Assembly: GCA_014885115.2 (NCBI GenBank)
Contig: WKLE02003353.1
Location: forward strand, 1-53,243
From: Asterionellopsis glacialis
Lineage: Eukaryota; Bacillariophyta; Plagiogrammaphyceae; Rhaphoneidales; Asterionellopsidaceae
Direction: 5' to 3'
DNA: 53,243 bases
Shown: positions 23,310 through 33,680 of the stretch, in pieces
How the letters are laid out: each line of letters opens with the position of its first letter
Position numbering within the stretch: position 1 is the stretch's first letter
The notes under the pieces: model-generated
What the model was told of the DNA's origin: nothing
Database searches by the model: none
Seen by the model: only the letters and a program-made list of their open reading frames with translations
Translations under genes and position numbers: made by a program

Positions 23310-24270
23310 ATGGTGAGTGGTTCTTGAGAGAAAGAGTTCTCTTTTCTCTCAATGTTACCATGATGATAGCATTGTATAGTGCTGCTTCGCAAAGTCTTTC
23401 GTACAACACGAGGATAACAAGGAAATATTCCATCTTATGCAAATGTGTTAATAATAAGTTGTCTCTCTCTCTTTCTTTTTCTCTCGTTAGGCTCCCAAGA
23501 AATCCAAATCTACCGATAAGCCCAAGGCTGCCAAGGCTGCTGATCCTTTGTTCCCCGCACGTCCCCGTGCTACCAACATTGGTGGTGCCATCCGTCCTCA
23601 GGGACGTGATTTGTCACGTTTCGTCCGTTGGCCCAAGTACGTTCGTCTTCAACGTCAACGTGCTGTCTTGTACCAACGTTTGAAGGTCCCTCCTTCCATT
23701 AACCAATTTACCAAGGCTATTGGCAAGAATGAAGCCATGACTGTCTTTACCTTGTTGAACAAGTACCGTCCCGAAACCCCTGCTGCCAAGAAGCAACGCA
23801 TCAAGGATGCTGCTGCTGCTGCCGCCAGTGGTAAGGACTCTGCTGAAAAGACTCCCTACCAAGTCAAGTACGGTTTGAAGCACGTGACCACCTTGATTGA
23901 AGAAAAGAAGGCTGAACTTGTCTTGATTGCCTGTGATGTCGACCCCGTAGAACTTGTCCTTTGGATGCCTGCCTTGTGCCGTAAGATGGATGTTCCCTTT
24001 ATGATTGTCAAGGATAAGGCTCGTCTTGGTGCTCTTGTTCACTTGAAGACTGCTGCCTGTGTTGCCTTGACGGGTGTGTCCAAGGAAGATTCTGCTCAAC
24101 TCAACCTTTTGAAGAATCTTGCCAAGGAAAAGTTCAATGATAATACTGACTTGATGCGCAAGTGGGGTGGTGGAATCATGGGTCTCAAGACTCAAGCCAA
24201 GCTTGATAAGCGTAAGAAGGCTATGGCTATTGAAGAAGCCAAGAAGCTCAAGTCTCTTGGAAAGGCCTAA
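23310..24270 (+). CDS. RPL7A: Large-subunit ribosomal protein eL8 (L7a)
   Basis: Exon 1 is only the start codon at 23310-23312, followed directly by a GTGAGT donor. The intron is 23313-23490, with a polypyrimidine tract ending in CGTTAG. Exon 2 is 23491-24270, giving 260 residues. The sequence matches eL8: PLFPARPRATNIGGAIRP, RDLSRFVRWPKYVRLQRQR, and an L7Ae fold with VTTLIEEKKAELVLIACDVD and LCRKMDVPFMIVKDKARLG. It binds 25S/28S rRNA in the cytosolic 60S subunit. Codon use is visibly biased to C-ending codons (AAG, GCC, CGT, TTG) compared with neighbouring genes, as expected for very high expression. Without the ATG-only exon the reading frame has no N-terminal Met. Confidence 0.96.
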
Positions 24271-24658
24271 ACAAATAGTAGAGGATGACGAACAAACACA
24301 AACAAACAAACCAAAATGACTATACTTCTCGGCTGTACTACTTTTTTGCATACATATATTACTTGAATAAATAGAATGAAAAAAAAAAAGAAACTCTCAT
24401 GACTGACCGTTGACATGTAAGCTTGTATTGAGTTTTCTACCATGTTTTGTGTGGAGAGAGTTCAATACAACTGCATCGAGGTTTACACAAAAGATGACTT
24501 GTATGTTTTTTTTGTTCGTCAAGTTTTATATAGCCACATAAATGTTACAATTGGGTTTTTCGCCTTGTTTGTCTTGTGCGCTCTGTCTTGTTTCCATGTT
24601 ACTCGTCCACCATTCTTGTTGTTTGTACTAGAGCATTATTTTTGAAAAAAATGAATCT
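24271..24658. other. Spacer between eL8 and tRNA-Sec
   Basis: This stretch holds the eL8 3' UTR, with an A-run near 24380, then an AT-rich region. A TATA-like element (GCATTATTTTTG, about 24633) lies about 25 bp before the tRNA. That is compatible with the TATA-dependent external promoter known for animal tRNA-Sec genes, but it is unproven here. Confidence 0.4.
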
Positions 24659-24745
24659 GTGTGTATGATATTCTCTGGTGAGGATTGCAGGCTTCAAACC
24701 TGTAGGGGTTTAGCGGCCCAGTGGTTCAATTCCACCTTACGCACG
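24659..24745 (+). tRNA. Selenocysteine tRNA, anticodon UCA
   Basis: This 87-nt RNA folds as a eukaryotic tRNA-Sec. The 9-bp acceptor stem GTGTGTATG / CTTACGCAC (24659-24667 with 24736-24744) has a U-U mismatch at position 8, at the same place as in the human gene. The D arm has 6 bp, ATTCTC-TGGT-GAGGAT. The anticodon arm is GCAGG-CTTCAAA-CCTGT with TCA at 24694-24696. The long variable arm is built on GGGTT-TAGC-GGCCC. The T arm is GTGG-TTCAATT-CCAC and the discriminator is G. The 9+4 acceptor/T-stem geometry, long D stem and TCA anticodon together separate it from tRNA-Ser and from a suppressor tRNA. It inserts selenocysteine at UGA codons, so this organism should encode selenoproteins. None was seen in this window. 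Confidence 0.96.
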
Positions 24746-24782
24746 TACAAACATTTTAGAGGGTTTCTTGGCCTGGTAGTTG

Positions 24783-24788
24783 TTTTTT
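24783..24788 (+). terminator. Candidate Pol III T-run terminator
   Basis: A T6 run lies 38 bp after the tRNA-Sec 3' end. A shorter T4 at 24754-24757 is closer and could also act as a terminator. Confidence 0.4.
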
Positions 24789-24931
24789 CGTGTCGCCCCC
24801 AGCTAAAAACTGAATGTGCCCAGTTACTGTTCCCTACGTTGCACTGCTGCCCTCCATGTATCCTCCCTTTGTTTGTACGAAGATGCAAGCTCATCTGTTA
24901 CCTCGTGTAAAGTTACCCAACTAGAGCAAGA

Positions 24932-25060
24932 GAGAGCCCTCCAGATTCAAATTGATTCTATGCAGATAGTAAGTATCTCTTTAATCCTCTCTCTATAGAG
25001 AGCCCTACAGCATTAAATTGATTCTTTGCGGATAGTAAGTATTTTTTTCATCCTCTCTCT
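24932..25060. repeat. Imperfect tandem repeat, about 64-bp period
   Basis: Two copies share GAGAGCCCT..CAG, AAATTGATTCT, GCRGATAGTAAGTAT and ATCCTCTCTCT, with scattered substitutions. No coding content or stable RNA fold was evident. It lies about 190 bp downstream of tRNA-Sec. Confidence 0.8.
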
Positions 25061-25815
25061 TCAATTTTGCATATTGGTCTGATTCCTTTACGCTCTAGTA
25101 GAGTAGAGGACTAATTTACTATTGCGTAGTAGCAACAACATTCATGTGTTAACTGTATGTGGTGAGAGAGTAATCCTCACACAATCTGAATACAGTAAAA
25201 AGGAAGAAACAACGACACCACAACTTGCACAAATCAAACTTTCCATGCATGACTAGGTAATTTTATAGGAGTAATTTTTTTATTCAGGTGTATTTTTTAA
25301 TACCGTGTATTCCATTAACTCGTCAGTGCCACTTCGTTCCGATATTTCCCAAAGCACTTTTGAACGCCCTGTATTGTCGTTAGACTACCGTTACTATTGT
25401 AGATTTGACTATACTTACATCTCAACGTAGGTGTCTTATCTACTACTACACTTGTTGATTATTATACAATGTATCGCGCAGTAAAAAGAATAGAGCATAA
25501 AAGAACTTCGAAACTCAATGATGATGTTGTAATGTCGCACATTTTTCTCGGAATTTGTATTCGCGTACGCGGAGGGATTCAAGACTATGTACCGAAGTTT
25601 TTCGCGATTCGTGAGGTTTTTCTCTTTTTTTTTACCCACGAAAGATTCACACAGTCCAAGTCAGTGTTATTCTGGAGTTTAGTGTCGTTGCTAGAGCAGG
25701 TAAGAATTGAGACTATAGTCGATATCTCAGATCATTTTCTAAAAATTTAATATTTACAGCACAACAAGGACACACAAACATACACACACACACAGTGCTT
25801 CAGGAGTCGACAAGA

Positions 25816-28026
25816 ATGATTCTTCTTCGAGGATATCTAATAATGCATTTACTACTACGAATGGTTTCAATCCTCCTCGTCGTTTCTTCAGTGCATACTG
25901 CTGCTGTTACTGCCACCAATAATGACAATGATAGCAATAATGGTCGCCTTCTTCGTAGTAAAACAATTACTACAAGAAGAACAACAGAGGATACTGGCAT
26001 ATTTCAATCTAACATTCAAGATTCTTTATTATTATCACCAACATTACCTTTGGGCGATATCAATGTAGTAGTATTGACAGATGTTCATTCATGGGTAACA
26101 GGACATGGTCGTCATGAACCTTACTATGATGCCAATTATGGCCATGTTCTTAGTTTTTATGAATTATTACGCACGTATTTTGATGATCCAAGCAATCATC
26201 AAGACCACCCAAAAAGTGATTTGTTTTTTGTCATGAATGGTGATTTTATGGATGGGACAGGATTATCTACATACCCACCGGAACATCTTGTACCGATATT
26301 ACAAAAAATGCCATGGTACGTTCTTTTTGAAGCAATGTTTGACATGAAACACAAACATGTTATTTTGTTTTTAGTATTGTGTGCGACAAGATTTCTTGTT
26401 TTCCCCCGTTTTCTTCCACTGCTGCTTAATTTTATAACTAAATTCTTGTGGTTGATTTTGTCATGTTGTATTATAACATTATTTTTTATATTTTGTAGGG
26501 ATGCCCTTACCATTGGTAATCATGAATTATATAAAAATTCAACAATTACATATATTACTCAACCTGATGGCTTTGTTGATTTTTGGGATGGACGATATCT
26601 AACAAGTAATGTTGTCATGACAAGCTCACCACAAAATCCAATTGGAGATAGATATACATTCTTACGTGGGAAATTTAGTACAGTACTCACATTTGGATTT
26701 TTGTATAACTTTCAGGGTAATGATCCAATTACAACTGTACAAAAGGTAGAAGATGTGGTTCAAGCAGAATGGTTTATTAATGTTTTAAGTAACAACAAGA
26801 AGAATAACGGAGGGGGTGAAGAGGACGACAAGAATGATAATGACTTTGATGCCATTTTAGTTTTAGCACATATGGATGTGGAAGATCCACTTACCTCCAT
26901 AATATTACAAGCTATACGCAATATTTGCGGTGATACCATGCCAATACAATTCATCACTGGACACTCTCATTATCGTGGTAGAGTTGATCTAGATACCATG
27001 TCAACATCATTTGAAGCTGGTAGATACTTAGATACAGTAGGCTTTGTATCATTTCCTCGTATCGATACAGCTATGGAAGCAGCAGCTGTAAGCAAGAATG
27101 GAAGGACGTCTCCTCTTTTTCAACACGTCTTTCTGGATGCCAATACTGAAAAACTTGAATTGGCGTTGACTGGTGGTGACCGTAAGTCATTCTTACCACA
27201 GGGTCTAAGTACGCCTAATGGAACAGCCTTGGCATCACTCATTCAAAAGACAGAAGAAGAAATGGGACTTTACCAAGTAATTGGATGTGTTCCACGGACG
27301 TACCATCTTGAAGCAAGTATGGACAAATCTGATTCTCTTTGGGGTTTATATATGAAACAGGTCATTGCAAACTACGACATATTCCAAAACAACGAAGAAT
27401 ATCTTTTCGTACAAGGAACAGGTGCATACAGATATGATTTATTTGCTGGCGAGGTAACTCTTACAGACTTTATATCTGTTTCACCCTTCAATGATACTAT
27501 CTTTGTGGTAGCGCAAGATATAGAAGGATCGATTTTGTTGGATGCATTCGCCAAGTATACAGAACCAAATCCTTTCTTGGAGAATCTACCAAAATATGCT
27601 TTGTCGAGACACATTGATAAAAAGAAAAAATACACTGTAGTGACAGCTGAGTATGATTTAGAATTCGTCTTGGAGACACTCATGAGTGCAACTGGACAGA
27701 CCTATGATCCTATTCAACAATTTTACAATACATCTAGAACAAATACTGGGCAATCAGCAGTGACTACTAGTAGCATCTGGATGGACTTTTTATTAGAAAG
27801 CCGTGGCTCCTGCGATGAAATCGACGACGACGCAACTAGTGCAGAAAAGGCTATCATTTCAGTGGTGGCGTTGATTGGAGGTATCATCTGTTTAGCATTT
27901 TTCATCTTTTTCAATCGTCAGTCAAGAGGTACAAAGACAGAAAAGGAGTTTGATGTTATCATGACATCAAAGGGACGAATGCTTACGGAGGAGTCTGAAT
28001 CCGACAGTTCAAAATCTATACTGTAG
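25816..28026 (+). CDS. Membrane-anchored 5'-nucleotidase-type metallophosphoesterase
   Basis: Exons 25816-26315 and 26499-28026 give 675 residues. The ATG at 25816 starts a signal peptide (MILLRGYLIMHLLLRMVSIL). Calcineurin-like metal-binding motifs come in order: LTDVH (about 88), NGDFMDGT (141), GNHE (173), AHMD (290) and GHSHYRG (321). A C-terminal 5'-nucleotidase-like domain follows (GTGAYRYDLFAGEVT, DFISVSPFND), then one transmembrane helix (about 617-638, VVALIGGIICLAFFIFF) and a short acidic cytosolic tail. The family hydrolyses nucleotides or related phosphoesters outside the cytosol; the exact substrate is unknown. The 183-bp intron has no stop and keeps frame. Unspliced RNA would insert 61 hydrophobic residues just before GNHE. 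Splicing restores MPWDALTIGNHE, the family norm. Confidence 0.92.
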   Translation: MILLRGYLIMHLLLRMVSILLVVSSVHTAAVTATNNDNDSNNGRLLRSKTITTRRTTEDTGIFQSNIQDSLLLSPTLPLGDINVVVLTDVHSWVTGHGRHEPYYDANYGHVLSFYELLRTYFDDPSNHQDHPKSDLFFVMNGDFMDGTGLSTYPPEHLVPILQKMPWYVLFEAMFDMKHKHVILFLVLCATRFLVFPRFLPLLLNFITKFLWLILSCCIITLFFIFCRDALTIGNHELYKNSTITYITQPDGFVDFWDGRYLTSNVVMTSSPQNPIGDRYTFLRGKFSTVLTFGFLYNFQGNDPITTVQKVEDVVQAEWFINVLSNNKKNNGGGEEDDKNDNDFDAILVLAHMDVEDPLTSIILQAIRNICGDTMPIQFITGHSHYRGRVDLDTMSTSFEAGRYLDTVGFVSFPRIDTAMEAAAVSKNGRTSPLFQHVFLDANTEKLELALTGGDRKSFLPQGLSTPNGTALASLIQKTEEEMGLYQVIGCVPRTYHLEASMDKSDSLWGLYMKQVIANYDIFQNNEEYLFVQGTGAYRYDLFAGEVTLTDFISVSPFNDTIFVVAQDIEGSILLDAFAKYTEPNPFLENLPKYALSRHIDKKKKYTVVTAEYDLEFVLETLMSATGQTYDPIQQFYNTSRTNTGQSAVTTSSIWMDFLLESRGSCDEIDDDATSAEKAIISVVALIGGIICLAFFIFFNRQSRGTKTEKEFDVIMTSKGRMLTEESESDSSKSIL

Positions 28027-28463
28027 AGTAAAATTTTAATCGTAAAAGAAACCATGTTGTTGTATGATTCTTCCCAACGGTTGGTGCTGTTTTCAATGAT
28101 TCTTTTTCACAACCAGCCTGACAATAAAGAAAGTTGAAGCCAATTTGAACCTGCAATGATCGACCCTTTTTTAAAGCCTGTCTTGTGGACACGGTGTAAA
28201 TAAAAAAGTTTTATGATAGTGGACAGACATAACTAGTTTAACACAAGAATTCGAATATTGGTTGAAGAATGATTTACTCGAATGTACCACCGGCTTATGT
28301 TGTTTCGCCTTTAATTTTTTCAAAACACGTCTTTGCCGAAAATTAAAATTTGTATATCTCTGTTCCACCGTGCGACATGAAAACAATCAGTGTGCGTGCT
28401 CGCATGAAAGTCGATTGAAAGTGAGTTGCTTTCCTTGTATCAATTTTCCGTTACTACTGTAGT
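28027..28463. other. Convergent spacer, phosphoesterase and IMP3
   Basis: This 437-bp AT-rich spacer lies between two 3' ends. No gene or notable repeat was seen. Confidence 0.5.
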
Positions 28464-29009
28464 TTACAACAAGTCAAAATCATCAAGTTTATCATTGTAT
28501 TTCTGTACAGCACGTCGAACCTTTGATGTGTCAACCCACGTTACGTAATCTTCCATGGACTTTGTCACAAGGAATGCAGGGTCTGTTACTACATGGGGTC
28601 CAACTCGAACTTGCCCTTGTTCAACAAATGTCACTGCAGCTCTCATTGTTTCTGCCATTTTCAAACGCACCATCACAACTGGCAATCTTCTTCGACATAA
28701 AGCCGAAGCTGTAATTTCTTCTGCCTTTAACAAAGATTTAGTTGTTGTAATGAGTCCCATGTCATTCATTTTTTGTAATAATTGATCTGTCATGGCAATA
28801 CGAAAGGGATCATCTGCCTTTAACGTTTTCAGCTTGGCTGAAAGCTTGGTGACCATACCACAAATTCTTGAATAGGCTACATAGTCTTCACGATTTTGAA
28901 TATGATACCGACGTAAAATTTTTGCTACTCGGATATTCTCATCACCCTTCCAAGAATACAATGAAACTTTCCGCAATAGTTTCTTCTCATGATGTTTTAG
29001 CTCCCTCAT
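28464..29009 (-). CDS. IMP3: U3 snoRNP protein IMP3 (S4 domain)
   Basis: This is a single-exon gene of 181 residues, close to the usual length of about 184. The N-terminus MRELKHHEKKLLRKV and the segment ILRRYHIQNREDY match IMP3. The S4 RNA-binding region has ASALCRRRLPVVMVRLKMAE and EQGQVRVGPHVVTDPAFLVT, and the signature ending is SMEDYVTWVD followed by DDFDLL. IMP3 joins IMP4 and MPP10 on the U3 snoRNA for early cleavages of pre-18S rRNA in the nucleolus. The protein is complete, with no insertions, unlike many proteins in this window. Confidence 0.96.
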   Translation of the reverse strand: MRELKHHEKKLLRKVSLYSWKGDENIRVAKILRRYHIQNREDYVAYSRICGMVTKLSAKLKTLKADDPFRIAMTDQLLQKMNDMGLITTTKSLLKAEEITASALCRRRLPVVMVRLKMAETMRAAVTFVEQGQVRVGPHVVTDPAFLVTKSMEDYVTWVDTSKVRRAVQKYNDKLDDFDLL

Positions 29010-31067
29010 ACTGCTTTCTAATATTTAATTTAAAAAAAACCAAAAAAACTTCTTCTTTGTTTCAAATTTGAATTCGCGTCAACTATTGTCACCGTGTGTC
29101 TGTAAAGTGTTGTGTTCCAAATGTAAGAGGTGGTGGGTTCGTTGTAATGAATTAAGTAACAACGCAACAAGGCGAATGGAACACCCAAAGAAAAAGGGAT
29201 GTTTGCAGTTTTTTCCGTGAAAAAGAAAAGGAAAATAGGTGGCATTCAGACGCGCGGCAGCAGATGGGCTTTTCGTTTGTGCGGGATAGATGGCAAGACC
29301 ACAAAAGGACTACGTGCAAACGGACAGAGTTTCGCCTCTATCGCTTACTAAGTTCTCAATCATTGTAGAAGCAAACGTAGAAATTGTAGTACTTGAGAAC
29401 CAACAAATTTTTTAAAATCCACCATATCTTTCCATAGTGTTCTGAAATAAAGACAACATGGCCTTATTCTTCTGTTTCGAAATCTCGAATATCTAACGCA
29501 ATCATGCTTGAACTGCCCCTTTATGTCGGAAATTAATTACAAAGAAGTTTTTATTATTATGATTAAGATGTACTCTTGTGCGATACGGACGTCTTGTGTA
29601 TATAGGCAGGATAAATTAGAATAATTTTAATGTATGAATAATAGAATATCATTGTATCTGAAAAAAAGAGCTTGGAAATCGAGTGATGCCTATCTGCCAA
29701 AAATACGAGTATAATACAAGGTACATTATTACAGCATCCAGAACCAGGCGGCTAGTTTACTGCCACATCGACTTGTGCATCATCGGGCTGAAAGTTCTTT
29801 CTTGACACCTGCTCCGATCTAGGTCCCAACAAAGGTCCTAAATAAAGGATCCACATGTACCAGTACATAGGAGTCACGAAGATCATCCTTGCTTCGTGAA
29901 CAACAACGACGTTCTCTTCCTTGTTGTATTCGGTTTTGAAAGACATTCAAAGAATTTTTCTTCGTTTCGTAGTCGAGGTAAGTGAATACTTGTGCCTCCA
30001 AAACGATTCACACATGATTGTGTTTTCTTGGAGCTCGCATTTTTTCTTCATGTTGCCGATGTTGTCGTCATCGTCATCGTAACGATACCCCCATTTTCCT
30101 AGTTTCGAAATAAGTTTTTTTTTACTCCGCGCGCGCCGTCGTGTCGGGGTTCGCAACAAGGAACAAAAGATCGGGTTTCGACCAACATATATATTCTTTC
30201 GGCATCTATTCAAATTTTTTCGTTTCTTGCAGTGTTGAACAGCTCGTGCCAGTTTCCTCGCTTTTCGCTTGAGAGAAATCGCGGGACGAAAAGTGAGTAA
30301 ATAAGTGGATTGCCTTTCAAAGTATATTTATGGTCACCACTAAGTTCCATAAAAGCTTTCTCCTGTTCGAGTTTTTGCCGTACCGAAGATTTCGTTCTTT
30401 GTCAACTTTACGCTAGTGGGAGAAGATATTATAGTTTTCCGTGTTCTATTTACCAATAGGCGCAGACTTCTTATCAAGTATCTTTTGCCATTCGATTCCC
30501 GGGTTGATAGGTTCTACAATTTTTTCTTTCAAAAAGAGAACTCGACTGTTTTTTTTTCTTTATGAATGTTCAAGTTTTTTTATCTGCATTTTTTTGAAAC
30601 GGATTTGTTCACTTGAGGAGGAGTTTATCATTATTGGTAAATTCAGTTGTTCGCATATTTCAAATTTGCATGTCACGATGTCATTTTTGTCAAGAACGGC
30701 TCCAACATACACAGCATGAACATCTCGGAGTGAAATAGCAGAAATTCAAGTTGACTTTTTGGGTCTGTGTGTCCTTGAACTTTCTTCTGAATTTTCAGCC
30801 TCCGATGTCGTCATGATGACGTCATATTTCTATTTCTTCTGATCCTTAGGGACTCTCTCATCCAATGAAAATATTCCAAGACTCATTCTGCTCTGTTTGT
30901 CTCATCTCATGGTTCTTCCCTCCCATAGGTTCTTGACATCCATCACCACCCAATTTTTTTTTGCAAAAATTCTGTCCGTCAAGCAAAAAAAAACAAGTAA
31001 AAAGAAACAAGGATTTTTAGATTTTACACATCAAAAACTAACAAGCACAGGACCTTTTGTCTCGAGC
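29010..31067. other. Divergent spacer between IMP3 and CCT-domain genes
   Basis: This 2-kb region holds both 5' ends. On the right, a long leader for the CCT gene is likely. A GTGAGT donor-like site near 30294 and acceptor-like TTTCAG near 30795 could frame a 5' UTR intron. On the minus strand, a 64-codon frame (29752-29946) encodes one hydrophobic segment and is discussed as a weak candidate. Nothing else is supported. Confidence 0.4.
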
Positions 31068-33680
31068 ATGACCAATTCTGGTTCAACCATTATTTCTCCT
31101 TTTACTATGACAACTATTGACCGCAACTTAAGATCTTCGTCCAAGAAGGAATTGGACTCTGCGGCAGTAATGAATGCGGGACAATGTGATGTAGGTTCAT
31201 CATCGTTGGAAGAAGATGCTGCACTTGCTCGGGCTGAAAATGAGATTAGTTTAAGTCACGACGAAGAAATCAATAGTCTTGACTCCAATGGGAACCCTAT
31301 TGTTGATACAGAAAAGGTTGAAAATCGTATGCTTACTGTAGCGCTTGTTAATAGCGTGGTTGAATCATCGGCTAGTGTAGCTACAAAGGGAGGAGCCACT
31401 GAATCTAAAGAAGACGGCGAACCTGAGAAGCAGCGTTACAGTTTAAGAAAACGAAGTCGGTCAAGCACTAGTATCAATGGCACCGGTGAAGAAAGTCCAC
31501 GTACGCAATCCAACAATATCGCAAAGGCTAATGCTGCTGAAAATCCTCGTAGTCCACGGTCTCCAGGTGGTAGCCGGATTTCAAAACGTTTGCAAACGAA
31601 GAAAGTGAAAGAGGAAGAACAGCAATCTCAATCTAAGCTCCCGTTGTCTCAAGTGCAAACACAGTCTCAGTCCGGGTCGCAGGTGCAGTCACAAAGTCAA
31701 TCCCAACAAACATCCCAGTCACAATCTCAGACGCAGGCTCAGGCTTCATGTGCTGTTGTTGTTTCTGCACAAACAACTCCTGCTGCACCTGCTCCAGCAC
31801 CAATTGCTCTTCCTATTAAAGTTGAACCTCCTGCTCCTGTTGCACCTGCTCCAGTTGTTCAAGCACCAGTCCGTCCCCCTGTTCCTCAAGTAAGAATACA
31901 GGCACCACCAATAAAAACTGAAGTAAGACCAACACAAACGAATCCTGTTGTTGTCAATAATCCGACAAGGGTACCCAACCCTTTGTTGGGTATGGCTACC
32001 TCTCCTGTGGAAATACCACAAGACCTTGGTGCTGCTCCTACCACTAATGGTGCAGCAGCACCACTGCAGCCACAAACAACAGTCACTGCAGTAACTACTT
32101 CTGCACCTGCTTCTTTGCTGCCACAGAAAACAACGGAGACTGAGACACCATCACTCAAAATTGAGCCCCCTTCGGCAGCAGCTACAAGTACAACTTCGAC
32201 TGCAGCTCCTCTTGCTCCAGCACCACCTGTAGCATGTCCTTTGCCAGCTCATCCGGTGGCACCTTCTATGCAAGTTACTGTTAAGGTAGAAGAAGCAACG
32301 TTGCCTGTAAAACAAGAAGAACAGGTTATCCAAAGACGAGGGAGAATATTCTCAATTGATATTGATCCGGCGGGGTTGGATTTTCCAGATTTAGGCATTG
32401 TGGATGCCATGAATCAACAATCGGAACTTTCTACCGCTGCAGCACCTCTCCCTCCTATTAGCTCCACTGTTTCAGGTGGTGGTAGTGGAGGTAGAAGTGA
32501 TCACCACGCACATGAGAATGGTACAACAAACAATACACCCACAGTATCTAACCATCCTACTGCGCCAGATGCTCCTCCACAACAAGAAGTTAAACCAGAG
32601 CCGCCTCAACCAGCACCAATATCTAATATGATGCCCGACGACATGGATGTCAACCATGATTTATTCATTACCGGTGGTAGAGATCGAGCTATGTCCTTTG
32701 AATTCTTTTCGTTCGGTATCAATGCTGATGAACCTCTACCTCCGGCACCAGATTTACCAACAAATTCAGATTATAGCGTTGGTGGAAGACCACGTGGTGA
32801 CTCTATAATATTTGATCCTTGCAGCTTCCGTGATGGAGGTGTATTGGAAGAAGGGTCTTTGATGAAATCAAGGGGTAACTCGATTGATATTGGTGGCACA
32901 GAAGAAATGAACATTATGAATACACCTGGATTCATTCCAGCACCTGGAAGGTACGCGAATAAGTTATTGGATGGGTAGGCTGTACACTGTTTACGAGATT
33001 TTTTACATTGCTTGCACCGATCACTCCTTCTACACAACATACAAATATGCTTACATCATTCTATTCCTTTCTTGCGTCTCTACTTTCTTGAATCGTATTC
33101 TTGCAGTTCATCTCATCCTGACAAAAATGCACACCTTTCATCTACGGACCACTCGTCGGCCTTGCCTCCTCCACCAGTTTCTGCACCGGCGACGAATGGT
33201 TCTTATATTTTGCCTTCACAAACTGTGCATCCTGCACCTCGAGCACAGCCACTTTCATCAGCCCCCCCTCCCTTGGGCACTACTACCACAACTACTACAA
33301 CAAACTCCTATGGCACAACAACAACCACTACAACCACAACGACTGTTACGGGTGGGAAACCCAATGGCGTTCTTGGTTTACCTGGTGCTGTTAATGGATC
33401 TGCTGGTGGTGTTCAAATGGCAACTTTACCAAGTTCTCTAAGTGGTTCATCAATGTCACATTCAACATTCCAAATGGAACTCTTGAACAAAGATGGGCGA
33501 ATTGGTATTTATTTACCTGAAGCACGTAAGGCACGTATTGCCAAATTCCATTCCAAACGTAAAATGAGAATTTGGCGTAAACGTATCAAATATGATTGTC
33601 GTAAAAAGTTAGCTGATAGTCGTCCTCGTATTAAAGGTCGTTTTGTGAAACGATCTGATATGGAAGACGATGAAGAATAA
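31068..33680 (+). CDS. CCT-domain nuclear regulator with SUMO-motif-rich linker
   Basis: Exons 31068-32950 and 33107-33680 are joined across a 156-bp intron and give 818 residues. The C-terminus is a CCT domain (about 766-808: ARIAKFHSKRKMRIW, KRIKYDCRKKLADSRPRIKG, RFVKR), the DNA- and NF-Y-binding module of CONSTANS/TOC1-type regulators. No B-box or response-regulator domain is seen. The middle is Gln/Ser-, then Pro/Ala/Thr-rich, with six hydrophobic-Lys-X-Glu motifs at K251, K283, K364, K406, K415 and K509. Four Arg-led Ser motifs occur at S429, S543, S579 and S605. A basic KRLQTKKVK stretch may act as an NLS. The start is uncertain: an in-frame ATG at 30909 would add 53 residues. A role in light, circadian or transcriptional control is inferred from the CCT family only. 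Confidence 0.9.

Larger units (their letters stand above)
24746..25815. other. Spacer with tandem repeat and possible 5' UTR intron
   Basis: This stretch contains the tRNA trailer, a diverged tandem repeat at about 24932-25060, and the 5' side of the phosphoesterase gene. A possible 60-bp intron in the 5' UTR runs from 25700 (CAG/GTAAG) to 25759 (TATTTACAG). It would be shorter than the other introns in this window, so it is tentative. Confidence 0.4.

Noticed and set aside
23614..24351. 245-codon open frame antisense to eL8
   Set aside because: It mirrors the strongly biased codons of eL8 on the other strand, and has no domain or independent signal.
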